Source of the DNA: Bacillus sp. OV322
GTDB taxonomy: Bacteria; Bacillota; Bacilli; Bacillales; DSM-1321
NCBI RefSeq assembly: GCF_900112495.1
Contig: NZ_FOMA01000004.1
Coordinates: forward strand, 186,001-250,000
Reading direction: 5' to 3'
Length of the DNA: 64,000 bases
The notes under the pieces were generated by a model. It searched no databases. It was not told the DNA's origin and was given only the letters and a program-made list of their open reading frames with translations. Below, piece by piece: positions 43,426 through 53,304 of this stretch. Both the position numbers and the translations under genes were made by a program. Each line of letters opens with the position of its first letter. Position 1 is the first letter of the stretch.

Positions 43426-46074
43426 TTATAGTTGTTTCATTTCTTCGATGCGGCGGATTACGGCGTCGCGTTTTTCGCTGTAGTCTTTTTCTTTTGCGCG
43501 TTCTTCTTCAATTACGCTTTCAGGCGCTTTTTTAACAAAGCCTTCGTTGCCCAATTTCTTTTGAACCCGCTCTACCTCTTTATTCAGCTTATCGAGCTCT
43601 TTTTCGAGGCGTTTGATTTCTTCTTCTACATTAATCAGTCCCTGAAGAGGAAGAATCAGTTCGGCACCTGTGACCACGGCTGTCATGGCCTGGCCTGGTT
43701 CCTCAACGTCAATGCCAATTGTCAATTCTTCAGGATTGCAGAAACGCTCGATATAGGCGCTGTTTTTCTTAAGTGTACTTAGCGCCTTTTCGTCTTTGGC
43801 TTTCAGTATCAGCTTAATTTTTTTGCTGAGAGGAGTGTTAACCTCAGCACGGATGTTGCGGACAGAACGGATGATTTCAACAAGCAGCTTCATTTCCTCG
43901 GCGGCTTCTTCATCATGCAGCTCTCCGTTCACTTCCGGCCATGCTGCTGTTGTGATTGATTCCCCGTTATGAGGCAGGTTCTGCCAGATTTCTTCTGTGA
44001 TGAATGGCATGAAAGGATGAAGCAATCTCATCGTATTGTCTAAGACATAGGCCAGGATGGATCTTGTCGTTTTCTTGGCAGCTTCGTCTTCACCGTATAG
44101 CGGAAGCTTCGCCATTTCAATATACCAGTCACAGAAATCATCCCAGATAAAGTTATAAAGCACACGGCCCACTTCACCAAATTCATACTTATCAGCAAGT
44201 CTTGTCACAGTTTCAATCGTTTCGTTCAAACGGGTCAGTATCCATTTATCAGCAACAGATTTCTCGCCGGTCAAATCAATGTCCTCATACTGCAGGCCTT
44301 CCATATTCATCAGTGCAAAACGGGAGGCGTTCCAGATTTTGTTGGCAAAGTTCCAGACAGCTTCAACCTTTTCATTGCTGTAGCGAAGATCCTGTCCTGG
44401 CGAGCTTCCTGTTGATAAGAAATAGCGAAGAGAATCTGCCCCGTATTTCTCGATAACATCCATAGGGTCAACACCATTGCCAAGAGACTTGCTCATTTTC
44501 CGGCCCTGTTCATCACGTACAAGCCCGTGGATTAGCACATCCTTAAATGGACGCTGTCCTGTGAATTCTATCCCCTGGAAAATCATCCTTGATACCCAGA
44601 AGAAAATGATATCATAGCCTGTAACAAGCGCTGCTGTCGGATAGAAGCGTTTATATTCTTCACCTTCCGTATCTGGCCAGCCCATTGTTGAAAAAGGCCA
44701 AAGCGCTGAACTGAACCATGTATCAAGCACATCGTTGTCCTGGTTCCAGTTTTCAATGTCAGCAGGCTCTTCCTGTCCAACATAGATTTCGCCTGTTTCC
44801 TTATGGTACCAGGCAGGAATGCGGTGTCCCCACCAAAGCTGGCGCGAGATGCACCAGTCGCGGATATTTTCCATCCAGCGCAGGTAGGTATTCTCAAAGC
44901 GTCCCGGAACGAAATTTACTTTATCATCTTCGGACTGCTGCAGGGCTATTGCTGCTTCCGCCAATGGCTGCATCTTAACGAACCATTGAGTGGACAAATA
45001 AGGCTCAACTACTGCACCGCTTCGTTCTGAATGTCCAACTGAGTGAGGATGGTCTTCAATTTTGAAAAGAACGCCCAGCTCCTGAAGGTCTTTTGTAATT
45101 TGCTTGCGGCATTCAAAACGGTCCATGCCTTGATATTTTCCTGCTTTGTCATTCATCGTTCCGTCTTCGTTCATAACAAGAATCCGCTGAAGGTTATGGC
45201 GGTTGCCGATTTCAAAGTCGTTCGGATCATGTGCAGGCGTAATCTTAACTGCCCCAGAGCCGAATTCCATATCAACATAATCATCTGCAACAATCGGAAT
45301 TTCCCTTCCGGTTATCGGAAGCGTCACATTTTTGCCGATTAAATGCTTGTATCGGTCATCTTCAGGATGAACCGCAACTGCTGTATCACCAAGCATAGTT
45401 TCCGGACGGGTTGTTGCAATTTCAATAAATCCTGATCCATCTGACAATGGATATTTCATATGATAAAATGCACCCTGAATATCCTTGTAGATAACTTCAA
45501 TATCAGAAAGAGCGGTCTTTGTTGAAGGATCCCAGTTAATGATATATTCCCCGCGGTAAATCAGCCCCTTATTATAAAGGGAAACAAATACCTCGCGTAC
45601 GGCTTTAGAAAGACCTTCATCAAGCGTAAAGCGTTCACGGGAGTAATCGAGTCCAAGACCAAGCTTTGACCACTGCTCGCGGATATGGCCTGCATACTCA
45701 TCTTTCCATTTCCATGTTTCTTCAACAAATTTTTCGCGTCCAAGATCATAGCGGCTTACACCGTCAGCGCGGAGCTTTTGTTCAACCTTTGCCTGTGTAG
45801 CAATTCCTGCATGGTCCATGCCAGGCAGCCATAATACATCATAGCCCTGCATTCTCTTCATGCGTGTAAGGATATCCTGAAGCGCTGTATCCCAGGCATG
45901 CCCTAAATGAAGCTTTCCTGTTACATTTGGCGGCGGAATAACGATGGTGTAAGGCTGTTTTTTTGATTCTTTTTCCGCTTCAAAAAACTTCCCCTTCAGC
46001 CACCATTCATAGCGGCCTTTTTCAATCGACTGCGGATCATATTTCGTTGGCATGGATATCTGATTTTCTTCCAT
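43426..46074 (-). CDS. valS: Valyl-tRNA synthetase
   Basis: An 882-residue class I synthetase charging tRNA-Val. HIGH motif [16 protein letters not shown], editing domain (about 190-330) with [22 protein letters not shown] motif [14 protein letters not shown], anticodon-binding domain and the C-terminal coiled coil (about 810-880, [21 protein letters not shown]) are complete. A GGAGG site precedes the ATG. Controlled by the T-box upstream; a family-1 repeat lies between T-box and start. Confidence 0.98.
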   Translation of the reverse strand: MEENQISMPTKYDPQSIEKGRYEWWLKGKFFEAEKESKKQPYTIVIPPPNVTGKLHLGHAWDTALQDILTRMKRMQGYDVLWLPGMDHAGIATQAKVEQKLRADGVSRYDLGREKFVEETWKWKDEYAGHIREQWSKLGLGLDYSRERFTLDEGLSKAVREVFVSLYNKGLIYRGEYIINWDPSTKTALSDIEVIYKDIQGAFYHMKYPLSDGSGFIEIATTRPETMLGDTAVAVHPEDDRYKHLIGKNVTLPITGREIPIVADDYVDMEFGSGAVKITPAHDPNDFEIGNRHNLQRILVMNEDGTMNDKAGKYQGMDRFECRKQITKDLQELGVLFKIEDHPHSVGHSERSGAVVEPYLSTQWFVKMQPLAEAAIALQQSEDDKVNFVPGRFENTYLRWMENIRDWCISRQLWWGHRIPAWYHKETGEIYVGQEEPADIENWNQDNDVLDTWFSSALWPFSTMGWPDTEGEEYKRFYPTAALVTGYDIIFFWVSRMIFQGIEFTGQRPFKDVLIHGLVRDEQGRKMSKSLGNGVDPMDVIEKYGADSLRYFLSTGSSPGQDLRYSNEKVEAVWNFANKIWNASRFALMNMEGLQYEDIDLTGEKSVADKWILTRLNETIETVTRLADKYEFGEVGRVLYNFIWDDFCDWYIEMAKLPLYGEDEAAKKTTRSILAYVLDNTMRLLHPFMPFITEEIWQNLPHNGESITTAAWPEVNGELHDEEAAEEMKLLVEIIRSVRNIRAEVNTPLSKKIKLILKAKDEKALSTLKKNSAYIERFCNPEELTIGIDVEEPGQAMTAVVTGAELILPLQGLINVEEEIKRLEKELDKLNKEVERVQKKLGNEGFVKKAPESVIEEERAKEKDYSEKRDAVIRRIEEMKQL

Positions 46075-46137
46075 TGTCCGTTTCCTCCTTGCGTGCTGAT
46101 CATATTTTTAAACACAAGGCTCTGGTAACCTTGTTTA

Positions 46138-46263
46138 TTGACTTCCGCTCCAGACGCTTGCTTTCCGGGGGGCGTTCGGCGAGCCTCCTCGTCGCTTGGC
46201 TCCTGCGGGGTCTCCCCTGTAACGCTAATCCCCCAGGAGTCAAGCGTCTTCCACTCCAGTCAA
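46138..46263. repeat. Variant palindromic repeat between T-box and valS
   Basis: A GC-rich palindromic element related to the core of the MITE-like family (shared CTTGCTTTCC, GGGGTCTC and CAGGAGTC-type blocks). It lies inside the valS leader transcript, after the T-box terminator and about 60 bases before the start codon. Confidence 0.55.
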
Positions 46264-46303
46264 AAGTGCAGAAATCAATAGTGTACTTTAACAAAGCCAA
46301 ACA

Positions 46304-46565
46304 CAAAAAAACTTCCTCATCACAAAAGGACGAAGGAAGTTGTTCGCGGTGCCACCTTTTTTCCGAAAAATGATACAGCAAATATGTACCCATTCTACGG
46401 CTCTCAAATAAGATAACGGCTCTTGCCGGTTTCCGCTACTATCTTGGCTTACGTTCACGGAAACAGCTCCTGGGCGACTTCCGATGCTGCTGGCTTGGGA
46501 CCTTTCACCAAGTGGTTCCCTCTCTTTAAAGCAGCCTGTCATCGTACTATTCCCGATCAAAGCTT
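46304..46565 (-). promoter_or_regulatory. Valine T-box riboswitch of valS
   Basis: The minus strand holds the T-box signature AGGTGGCACCGCGAACAACT. It is followed by a terminator stem (AACTTCCTTC...GAGGAAGTT, 46311-46340) and a run of T. Stem I upstream has AGAGAGGGAACCACTTGGTG. The likely specifier codon is GTA (46450-46452) in GTGAACGTAAGCC, which fits valine. Uncharged tRNA-Val should bind and prevent termination. The class is certain; the specifier is inferred by alignment from memory. Confidence 0.9.
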
Positions 46566-46601
46566 TCAATGTATTTTTTTATCAAAAGTAATATACCTAA
46601 T

Positions 46602-46631
46602 ATACTACAAAAAAAATAGCTATTCAGTCAA
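46602..46631 (-). promoter_or_regulatory. Vegetative promoter of the valS T-box transcript
   Basis: TTGACT (46626-46631), an 18-base spacer and TAGTAT (46602-46607) on the minus strand, about 40 bases upstream of stem I. Confidence 0.55.
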
Positions 46632-46748
46632 TCATTCTTTCCGATTTTTTATATTTTATACATTCACAAGGAAAGGCGTGATTGCTTATTCACCTTTTTG
46701 CGCAGATACCCATAATATAATATGACTCTATGAAGGAAGTGCTGAAGA

Positions 46749-46940
46749 ATGAAGCGAAGATTTTCCCCTTACTCCATGCCGCCATGGCTGAGAACCTGCC
46801 GAAACGCCTGCCAGCAATGCATCATTCCCATTTGCATATTCCAGGGAATCCGGACCTTTTTCTTTCCAACCACATTCGACGTCCTGCTGCTGGCCCTGCT
46901 AATACTAATTGCCGTCGCATTCCAGCTTGAATGGTTTTAA
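46749..46940 (+). CDS. Small putative membrane protein
   Basis: A 63-residue ORF (MKRRFSPYSMPPWLRTCRNA) with one hydrophobic helix near the C-terminus (FDVLLLALLILIAVAF) and three cysteines in the first half. GGAAG lies nine bases before the ATG. It is divergent from the valS T-box transcript. I believe similar short proteins exist in other Bacillaceae, but could not search. No function can be assigned. Confidence 0.5.
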   Translation: MKRRFSPYSMPPWLRTCRNACQQCIIPICIFQGIRTFFFPTTFDVLLLALLILIAVAFQLEWF

Positions 46941-46942
46941 CC

Positions 46943-47441
46943 AAAAGCGGAAGCGCCTCATAAAAGGATCAAAGACTAAGAACGCCGCGTCCTGCGGCAA
47001 CGTCTTTGTGACCCCCATCCTGGGGGCCTCCGACTTGCATAAGACGCGCTAGAATAGAAGTCGCTCTTTGACTTCAATTCTTTCGTGGCTTATGACCTCG
47101 AGGGGCTAGGCGCTGCAGCTCGACGAAATCAAAAGCGGAAGTGCCTCATTAAAAGGATCAAAGACTAAGAACGCCGCGTCCTGTGGCAACGTCTTTGTGA
47201 CCCCCATCCTGGGGGCCTCCGACCAGCATAAGACGCGCTAGAAAAGAAGTCGCTCTTTGCCTTCAATTCTTGCGCGGCTTATGACCTCGAGAGGCTAGGC
47301 GCTGCAGTTCGACGAACTCAATTGCGGAAGCGCCTAATTATAGAATCAAAGACTAAGAACGCCGCGTCCTGCGGCAACGTCTTTGTGACCCCCATCCTGG
47401 GGGCAAATGCGAAAGCGCCTGCTAAGAGGCGCTTTCGCAGG
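46943..47441. repeat. Tandem array of family-2 repeats
   Basis: Two full units of about 188 bp begin at 46943 and 47131, and a truncated third near 47320. Each has AAGACTAAGAACGCCGCGTC, GTGACCCCCATCCTGGGGGC and a GGCTAGGCGCTGCAG end. The array closes with a perfect hairpin GCGAAAGCGCCT/AGGCGCTTTCGC (47410-47438). The interval to 47513 has no gene. Confidence 0.85.
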
Positions 47442-47513
47442 TAAGTATGTTTTTAATCTAAAAAGACCGGTTAATTCCCTGCTGGCGGAATTTGCCATAA
47501 GAGACGGCCGGTC

Positions 47514-48560
47514 TCAGCTTTGTTCCTGGGCCTGCTGTGCGGCGGCGGCCTTTTTCTGAGCCTCGATTTCTTCCATTTTCATGACAACATATTCGGTATT
47601 TTTCAGCTGCCAGTATTGCCGCTGCAGCTGCTTCAGGTAATCCATTTCTTTAAGGCTGCCTTTTTTTTCAAAATAGTTTTTGACAATGTCCATGCAGGTG
47701 CCAGGATAGGCAAGATAACTTTGAAACAGAAGCAATTCATCTTCTTTTAGAGGAAAATATTTAAAGTAATTATATATCCAATCCACGCAGTCATCATTTT
47801 TAACAGGATATGTTTTGGACGATTTGACCACAAACGGAAGCAGATCAAAGTGGGCAGGCGCTTTCCTTGAGTTCTCGAGGTTGATAAAGTAGCCATATCC
47901 CCTGTCATCATAGATAAAATGCTTCAGTGACACCTTTCCGTGAGTCATCACAGTCCGCACCTTTTCCTTATCCTTTGTCTTTTCATACCATTCCTCAAAC
48001 TTCTTTGTGCTATAGCTAAGGGCCTGGGATATATCAGCATATGCTGATGCAAAGATCATTTCAAACGGGGACATATACCATTTTCTTTCACAGCTACCCA
48101 CATACTCCTCCAGGAATTCCGCCTGCTTTTTCCACTCCTCGAGTGTTGTCTGATAATGCTCATCCCTGTGTTCTCCATCCACTGCCATTTCCCTCGCGGA
48201 TAGAGTATGCATCCTGGCCAGTTCCCTGAACATCTGCTTATGCCGCTCGTTTCTTTCCCCATTTTCATCATTTGAGAGCCACGGCATCAGATAATACAGG
48301 CTGCCATTATGGAGAACTGCATATCTTCCGTCATTAGTCGGATAAATAGGGACAATCCGGTTATATCCCCGCTGATACAGAAATTGGACATTCCGGATAA
48401 AATCAATGCCATGTTTGGGTGGAATGAGCTTCAGGGCGAAAACGCCTTTGTCGGTGTATACCTTTCTGATTTTTCCATGCTGCTCAACAAAAAGAACAGA
48501 AAGCGCATAATCCTGGACAATCCTTTCTGTATCCTGTTTCAGATTCTCGTTTTCATTCAC
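47514..48560 (-). CDS. ysxE: YsxE spore coat protein, CotS/APH-like
   Basis: A 348-residue protein; the GTG at 48560 is chosen because GCGGGG precedes it, and the longer in-frame ORF upstream is not family-like. It has the degenerate kinase fold of the CotS/YsxE/YutH family: FALKLIPPKHGIDFIRNVQFL (N-lobe) and MTHGKVSLKHFIYD at the catalytic loop, where the usual HGD is HGK. So the catalytic Asp is missing and a structural role is likely. The C-terminus is Ala/Gln-rich. B. subtilis YsxE is a spore coat protein encoded after spoVID, as here. Confidence 0.9.
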   Translation of the reverse strand: MNENENLKQDTERIVQDYALSVLFVEQHGKIRKVYTDKGVFALKLIPPKHGIDFIRNVQFLYQRGYNRIVPIYPTNDGRYAVLHNGSLYYLMPWLSNDENGERNERHKQMFRELARMHTLSAREMAVDGEHRDEHYQTTLEEWKKQAEFLEEYVGSCERKWYMSPFEMIFASAYADISQALSYSTKKFEEWYEKTKDKEKVRTVMTHGKVSLKHFIYDDRGYGYFINLENSRKAPAHFDLLPFVVKSSKTYPVKNDDCVDWIYNYFKYFPLKEDELLLFQSYLAYPGTCMDIVKNYFEKKGSLKEMDYLKQLQRQYWQLKNTEYVVMKMEEIEAQKKAAAAQQAQEQS

Positions 48561-48660
48561 GAGATTTCCCCGCTTTCTTCTGAACGACCATTTTAAAAAA
48601 AGCGCAGGTGCCTGTTCTGCCGTGACAAGCATTTGAAATTAAAAAGGCCCCGGGCGCTGT

Positions 48661-48692
48661 ACTAAAAAAACAGAGCAGGGATTCCGCTCTGC
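48661..48692 (-). terminator. Terminator after spoVID
   Basis: CAGAGC (48671-48676) and GCTCTG (48686-48691) form a short stem followed on the minus strand by seven T residues. It lies between the spoVID stop and ysxE, so ysxE may have its own promoter or rely on read-through. Confidence 0.6.
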
Positions 48693-48713
48693 TTTACCTA
48701 TAATTTCTCATAT

Positions 48714-50600
48714 TCACCTTTTAAAGCTTGGCGTTTTGGGGATATATAAAACCTGCCCCTCAAAAATATCCTGGTTAGGTTCGAGTTCATTGCTGTTTAA
48801 AAGGGACTGCACCGAGACATCATAGCGGTCTGCCAGTGTATCCAATGTTTCTCCATATTGAACAATGCAGACCTTAACCTTAGTCAGTTCCTCTTCCTGC
48901 TTCCTTCCGAGAAAATCTGTTAAAGAAACGCGCTTTTCCGTTTCCGCCTGTTCCTGCTTTTCCGCTTTGCCGGCATTTTTCTTAGGAGGTGCTTCTCTTC
49001 TTCTGGCCAATTCCAATAATGGTGTCGGCAGTTTTTCGGCTCGTGCCGGTTTTTCATCCTGCTTGTTTTCATTTATGCGCAGAATTTCTTCAGGAATGCT
49101 GTCAGGTGCATCACTTTCATATGGAAGAACAGGTATCTCAAAAACCGGTGCCTGCTGCTCTTCCTTTATAAAGATAGGCTGTGACTCTTCTTCAGCTTCA
49201 GCAGGCTTGGTAACCTCCACACTGAATGGCCTGTAAAGCTCTTCTTCTTCCTCGTATTCACTGTGAGAAAGGTTTTGCCTCGGTTCTTCCTCGTACTCAC
49301 TGTAAGATAGATTTTGCACAGCTTCTTCCTCGTATTCACTGTGAGAAAGGTTTTGCCTCGGTTCTTCCTCGTGCTCACTGTGAGAAAGGTTTTGCCTCGG
49401 TTCTTCCTCGTACTCACTGTAAGAAAGGTTTTGCCTCGGTTCTTCCTCGTACTCACTGTAAGAAAGGTTTTGCCTCGGTTCTTCCTCGTACTCACTGTGA
49501 GAAAGGTTTTGCCTCGGTTCTTCCTCGTACTCACTGTAAGAAAGGTTTTGCCCCGGTTCTTCCTCGTACTCACTGTAAGAAAGGTTTTGCCCTAGTTCTT
49601 CATCCGCCCCGCTTTCAGGATTGTGCCCGGGTTCTTCATCTGCACGGTATAGCGAGTTTTGGAACACATCATTTCCATAGGTCTCATTCGGAGGCTGTTC
49701 ATAATCCGCTACCGGGTCATTGATTTCAGGATCGCTTGATGGCTCTTCTTCATATTGAAAATAAATCTCTTTCTCTTCTTCCGCTTCGGTATAAGGATCA
49801 TAAGCTGGATCATTTCTGTAACCGGCAAAAGCATCAGCTTCTTCTCCATCAACTGGTGCCGGCATAGTTTCTTCCTGAGTGTACCAGCTGTACTGTCCGC
49901 TTTCTTCCGTATCAACAGGGAGGGCAAAGTGTGGATCATCTTCTATTTCCTCATCGTTGCTATGATGTTCCGTTTCAGTATAGTACGGATAGTAATCGGT
50001 GTTTACATTATGTGCTGCATTTTCCTCCGGACGGGGAGCGTCACTGTACATTTCTGTTTCTTCCATTTCTTCTGTTTCCTCTGCTCCAGCGTAGCTGTAG
50101 TAGTCTTCATCCTCATCAGCTGTGCTGTCTTCCTCAAACCTGTCTGCGGTACTTACTTGTGCTTCATTATAAATGCCTGAAATCAGCAAATCCGCCTGAA
50201 GCTTAAGACAGTTTTTATCCGGCAGAGAATAGTCGAACGACAGGATGCTCACATCGATTTCAGAAAGCGATGCAATCCGGTTTGCCGGTATGGTGATATC
50301 CACCGGAAACCTGTGGGAAAATTCACTGTTCCCATTTTCTCTTTTCTCCACATTGTGGATGGTTTTGGGATAATTTTTTTGTGTATAATCCCTGATTTCT
50401 GATTCTCCGCTGCGAACTTCATTTCTATATTCACCACTTAAGTCAAGGGTTCCTTTGATGACCACATATTGATCGTTTTCCTGGATGGATACATTCGGGT
50501 CAAGGGAAATGGAATATAGCTCAGCTACTTCCTGTCCTTTCTGAAACCAAATGGATTCCTCTAATGAAAATCGTAAAGACGATTGATTTTCTCTGGTCAA
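48714..50600 (-). CDS. spoVID: Spore coat morphogenetic protein SpoVID
   Basis: About 628 residues from the TTG at 50600 (AAGGAGGAG seven bases before; a GTG one codon earlier is possible). The N-terminal domain (LRFSLEESIWFQKGQEVAEL to about residue 150) matches SpoVID, which directs coat encasement in the mother cell. A long acidic, Glu/Tyr-rich middle includes nine tandem 13-residue units (EEEPRQNLSYSEY type). The C-terminal LysM domain (about 575-622, VQYGETLDTLADRYDVSVQS) binds lipid II or peptidoglycan. B. subtilis SpoVID is 575 residues; the repeat array accounts for much of the extra length. Confidence 0.93.
   Translation of the reverse strand: MTRENQSSLRFSLEESIWFQKGQEVAELYSISLDPNVSIQENDQYVVIKGTLDLSGEYRNEVRSGESEIRDYTQKNYPKTIHNVEKRENGNSEFSHRFPVDITIPANRIASLSEIDVSILSFDYSLPDKNCLKLQADLLISGIYNEAQVSTADRFEEDSTADEDEDYYSYAGAEETEEMEETEMYSDAPRPEENAAHNVNTDYYPYYTETEHHSNDEEIEDDPHFALPVDTEESGQYSWYTQEETMPAPVDGEEADAFAGYRNDPAYDPYTEAEEEKEIYFQYEEEPSSDPEINDPVADYEQPPNETYGNDVFQNSLYRADEEPGHNPESGADEELGQNLSYSEYEEEPGQNLSYSEYEEEPRQNLSHSEYEEEPRQNLSYSEYEEEPRQNLSYSEYEEEPRQNLSHSEHEEEPRQNLSHSEYEEEAVQNLSYSEYEEEPRQNLSHSEYEEEEELYRPFSVEVTKPAEAEEESQPIFIKEEQQAPVFEIPVLPYESDAPDSIPEEILRINENKQDEKPARAEKLPTPLLELARRREAPPKKNAGKAEKQEQAETEKRVSLTDFLGRKQEEELTKVKVCIVQYGETLDTLADRYDVSVQSLLNSNELEPNQDIFEGQVLYIPKTPSFKR
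49245..49610. repeat. Nine 39-bp tandem repeats inside spoVID
   Basis: CACTGT recurs at exactly 39-bp steps from 49259 to 49571 (nine copies), each unit reading TTCCTCGTACTCACTGT plus AGAAAGGTTTTGCC. Because 39 is a multiple of three, several other frames also stay open across the array. Confidence 0.95.
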
Positions 50601-50653
50601 CACAACTCCTCCTTCCATATTTCAAAAAAAAAAACAATAACGATGCCATTAAC

Positions 50654-50682
50654 AATCTATGAAGAAGGAAAATGGAATATTA
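50654..50682 (-). promoter_or_regulatory. Sigma-E promoter of spoVID
   Basis: TAATATT (50676-50682) matches the -35 KMATATT exactly. After 14 bases comes CATAGATT (50654-50661), one mismatch from CATACAnT. B. subtilis spoVID is sigma-E dependent, which supports the call. Confidence 0.65.
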
Positions 50683-50845
50683 CTGGAGGAACAAAACAAA
50701 ATGGCATGCGCGGCATCAGAGTGCGTGGGAGACATCTTCAGTTTGCCGATTGGAGAGTGTATTTAGATTTGAGGTGAGACCGCATGAGCCAAGCTGGTAT
50801 GCCCGGCAAATGCCCCGGGAGTGTTGTACTGTTAACAGAGACACA

Positions 50846-50888
50846 AATAAAAAGCCAGATCCCATTAATGATAAGGGGTCTGGCTCCT
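50846..50888 (-). terminator. Terminator of the hem operon
   Basis: AGCCAGATCCC (50853-50863) and GGGGTCTGGCT (50875-50885) form the stem, followed on the minus strand by TTTTTATTTG. The GGGTCTGGCTCC type of palindrome resembles the hairpin after rpmA. Confidence 0.85.
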
Positions 50889-50970
50889 GATGTTAGGTTT
50901 CCTATTATTTGCACTAAGCTGAATGAAGCATCCTGCAGCGGAAATCAGACTGCGGATTTAGCAGATGTCT

Positions 50971-52260
50971 TTATTTCTTCAACTTCGCAAATGCTTTTTC
51001 AGCAGCGGCAATGGTTTTCATGATATCTTCGTCCGTATGCGCAGTTGAAAGGAATAATCCTTCAAACTGGGACGGCGGCAGATAGATACCCTGCTCAGCC
51101 ATTTCGCGGTAATAAGTACCGAAGAAGTTCAAATCAGAAGATCTTGCTGCTTCATAGTTGATGACATTTTCATTTGTGAAAAATAAGCCAATCATGGAGC
51201 CTGCACGATTAAAGGTATGCGGAACGCCATACTTTTCTGCAGCCTCACTTATGCCTTTTTCCAGCATATCACCTTTGCGTTTAAATTCCTCATAAACGTC
51301 AGGAGTCAGCTGGCTCAATGTTTCATAGCCTGCCGTCATCGCCAGCGGATTTCCTGAAAGTGTGCCGGCCTGATAAATCGTTCCGCTTGGAGCCACTTTT
51401 TCAATAATTTCTCTTTTTCCGCCAAAGGCGCCGACTGGCAGGCCGCCGCCAATTACCTTGCCAAGACAGGTAATGTCAGGCATCACATCGTAATAGCCCT
51501 GTGCACAGTTATAGCCCACACGGAATCCTGTCATAACTTCATCAAAAATCAGCAGGGCGCCATATTGGGAGGTTACATCTCTTAAGCCCTGCAAAAAGCC
51601 AGGCTGCGGCGGTACAAGGCCCATATTGCCGGCAACAGGCTCTACAATGATGCAGGCAATATCTTCGCCAAACTGTTCAAATGCATATGAAACAGCAGCT
51701 AAGTCGTTATAAGGGACCGTGATTGTATTTTTCGCTGTTCCCTCAGGCACACCCGGGCTGTCAGGAAGTCCCAGTGTGGCAACGCCTGAACCTGCTTTAA
51801 TCAATAATGAATCTCCATGTCCATGGTAGCAGCCTTCAAATTTAAGGATTTTATTGCGGCCTGTATATCCTCTTGCCAGACGAAGGGCACTCATCGTCGC
51901 TTCTGTACCGGAAGATACCATACGGACCATCTCAATGGATGGGACCCTCTCGATTACTAGCTCAGCGAGTTTATTTTCAATTAATGTGGATGCCCCGAAG
52001 CTTGTTCCTGTTTCGGCAACCTTCTTGATTGCCTCGACCACCCGGTCATTCGAGTGCCCAAGAATCAGAGGGCCCCATGATAGCACATAATCAATGTACT
52101 CATTTCCATCAATATCATAAATCTTGGAGCCTTTTCCGCGTTCCATGAAAATCGGGTCCATATCGACCGATTTAAAGGCGCGGACCGGGCTGTTTACCCC
52201 GCCTGGCATAACATTTTTCGCTTTTTCAAATGCTAATTTTGACTTTTCATATGACCGCAT
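50971..52260 (-). CDS. hemL: Glutamate-1-semialdehyde 2,1-aminomutase
   Basis: A 429-residue PLP enzyme making 5-aminolevulinate. The Met at 52260 ([21 protein letters not shown]) is chosen for its spacing to AAAGGGG and match to the family. Motifs: [31 protein letters not shown] and the PLP lysine in [16 protein letters not shown]. Last gene of the hem operon. Confidence 0.97.
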   Translation of the reverse strand: MRSYEKSKLAFEKAKNVMPGGVNSPVRAFKSVDMDPIFMERGKGSKIYDIDGNEYIDYVLSWGPLILGHSNDRVVEAIKKVAETGTSFGASTLIENKLAELVIERVPSIEMVRMVSSGTEATMSALRLARGYTGRNKILKFEGCYHGHGDSLLIKAGSGVATLGLPDSPGVPEGTAKNTITVPYNDLAAVSYAFEQFGEDIACIIVEPVAGNMGLVPPQPGFLQGLRDVTSQYGALLIFDEVMTGFRVGYNCAQGYYDVMPDITCLGKVIGGGLPVGAFGGKREIIEKVAPSGTIYQAGTLSGNPLAMTAGYETLSQLTPDVYEEFKRKGDMLEKGISEAAEKYGVPHTFNRAGSMIGLFFTNENVINYEAARSSDLNFFGTYYREMAEQGIYLPPSQFEGLFLSTAHTDEDIMKTIAAAEKAFAKLKK

Positions 52261-52302
52261 TCCCATATCCCCTTTTCATATAAAGGTAACTTGCCCTTTT
52301 GC

Positions 52303-53292
52303 TTATTTTTCTTCATCCAGCCAGCGTGCAGCATCTTTTGAAAAATATGTGATGATTAAGTCTGCGCCTGCACGCTTCATGCCAGTCAGCATTTCCATGA
52401 CAATGGCTTTTTCATCAATCCAGCCGTTCAATGCCGCTCCTTTGATCATGGAATACTCACCGCTGACATTATAAGCTACAATTGGAAGGGTAAAGCTGTT
52501 TTTCATGTCCCGGACCATATCCAAATAAGAAAGAGCAGGTTTTACGATCAGGAAGTCAGCTCCCTCTTCCACATCTGATTCTGCCTCGCGGAAGGCTTCC
52601 AGGCGGTTAGCCGGATCCATTTGATAGGTTTTGCGGTCGCCAAATTGTGGTGCACCATTTGCAGCATCACGGAAAGGACCGTAAAACGCGGATGAATATT
52701 TGACTGCATAAGACATGATTGGAATATCTTCGTATCCTGCTTCATCTAAACCTGCGCGAATTGCTGTTACAAATCCGTCCATCATGTTGGAAGGAGCAAT
52801 AATATCGGCACCTGCCTCGGCTTGGGAAATGGCTGTTCTAGCAAGGAGATCGAGTGATTCATCGTTCAGGATCTTGCCGCCTTCCACTACGCCGCAATGG
52901 CCATGGCTTGTGTATTCGCATAAACAAGTATCGGCAATTACGATAATTTCAGGGAATTCCTTTTTAATAAGCCTTGTGGCCACCTGCACTAAACCATTAT
53001 GAGAGTAGGCGCCTGTACCTGTTTCATCTTTATCATGCTCATGAGGAACACCGAACAAGATGACGGATTGAATGCCAAGTGCAGACACTTCCTCCATTTC
53101 AGCATGAAGGTTGTCCATTGACAGCTGATAAACGCCAGGCATGGACGAAATTTCATTTTTAATATTTTCTCCATCAATGATAAAGATCGGATAGATCAAA
53201 TCTTCTTTCCTCAAAAACGTTTCACGCACCAATGCTCTCATGCCTGCACTTGAACGCAAGCGGCGGTGGCGGCTGAATTGTAGGTTTTTCAT
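52303..53292 (-). CDS. hemB: Delta-aminolevulinic acid dehydratase
   Basis: A 329-residue porphobilinogen synthase. The zinc site is [16 protein letters not shown] (three cysteines). The active-site lysines lie in [17 protein letters not shown] and [12 protein letters not shown]. It condenses two aminolevulinate molecules. Follows hemD by 12 bp. Confidence 0.97.
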   Translation of the reverse strand: MKNLQFSRHRRLRSSAGMRALVRETFLRKEDLIYPIFIIDGENIKNEISSMPGVYQLSMDNLHAEMEEVSALGIQSVILFGVPHEHDKDETGTGAYSHNGLVQVATRLIKKEFPEIIVIADTCLCEYTSHGHCGVVEGGKILNDESLDLLARTAISQAEAGADIIAPSNMMDGFVTAIRAGLDEAGYEDIPIMSYAVKYSSAFYGPFRDAANGAPQFGDRKTYQMDPANRLEAFREAESDVEEGADFLIVKPALSYLDMVRDMKNSFTLPIVAYNVSGEYSMIKGAALNGWIDEKAIVMEMLTGMKRAGADLIITYFSKDAARWLDEEK

Positions 53293-53304
53293 TTTGAGTT
53301 CCTC

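Larger units (their letters stand above)
50601..50970. other. hemL-spoVID intergenic region
   Basis: 370 bases holding the spoVID sigma-E promoter and the hemL terminator. Short plus-strand ORFs here (50643-50777 and 50672-50890) lack ribosome-binding sites and family features, so I leave them out. Confidence 0.5.

Noticed and set aside
46100-46393. 97-residue minus-strand ORF upstream of valS
   Set aside because: It covers the palindromic repeat and T-box terminator, which explain the sequence better.
49245-49610. CRISPR-like periodicity
   Set aside because: The 39-bp units are contiguous with no spacers and lie in frame inside spoVID.
49226-49723. Long plus-strand frames opposite spoVID (also 49314-49595)
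   Set aside because: They stay open only because a 39-bp repeat keeps every frame free of stops; the products are artificial repeats and spoVID is clearly the real gene.
50643-50890. Short plus-strand ORFs between hemL and spoVID
   Set aside because: No ribosome-binding site or family features; the region holds the spoVID sigma-E promoter and the hem terminator.
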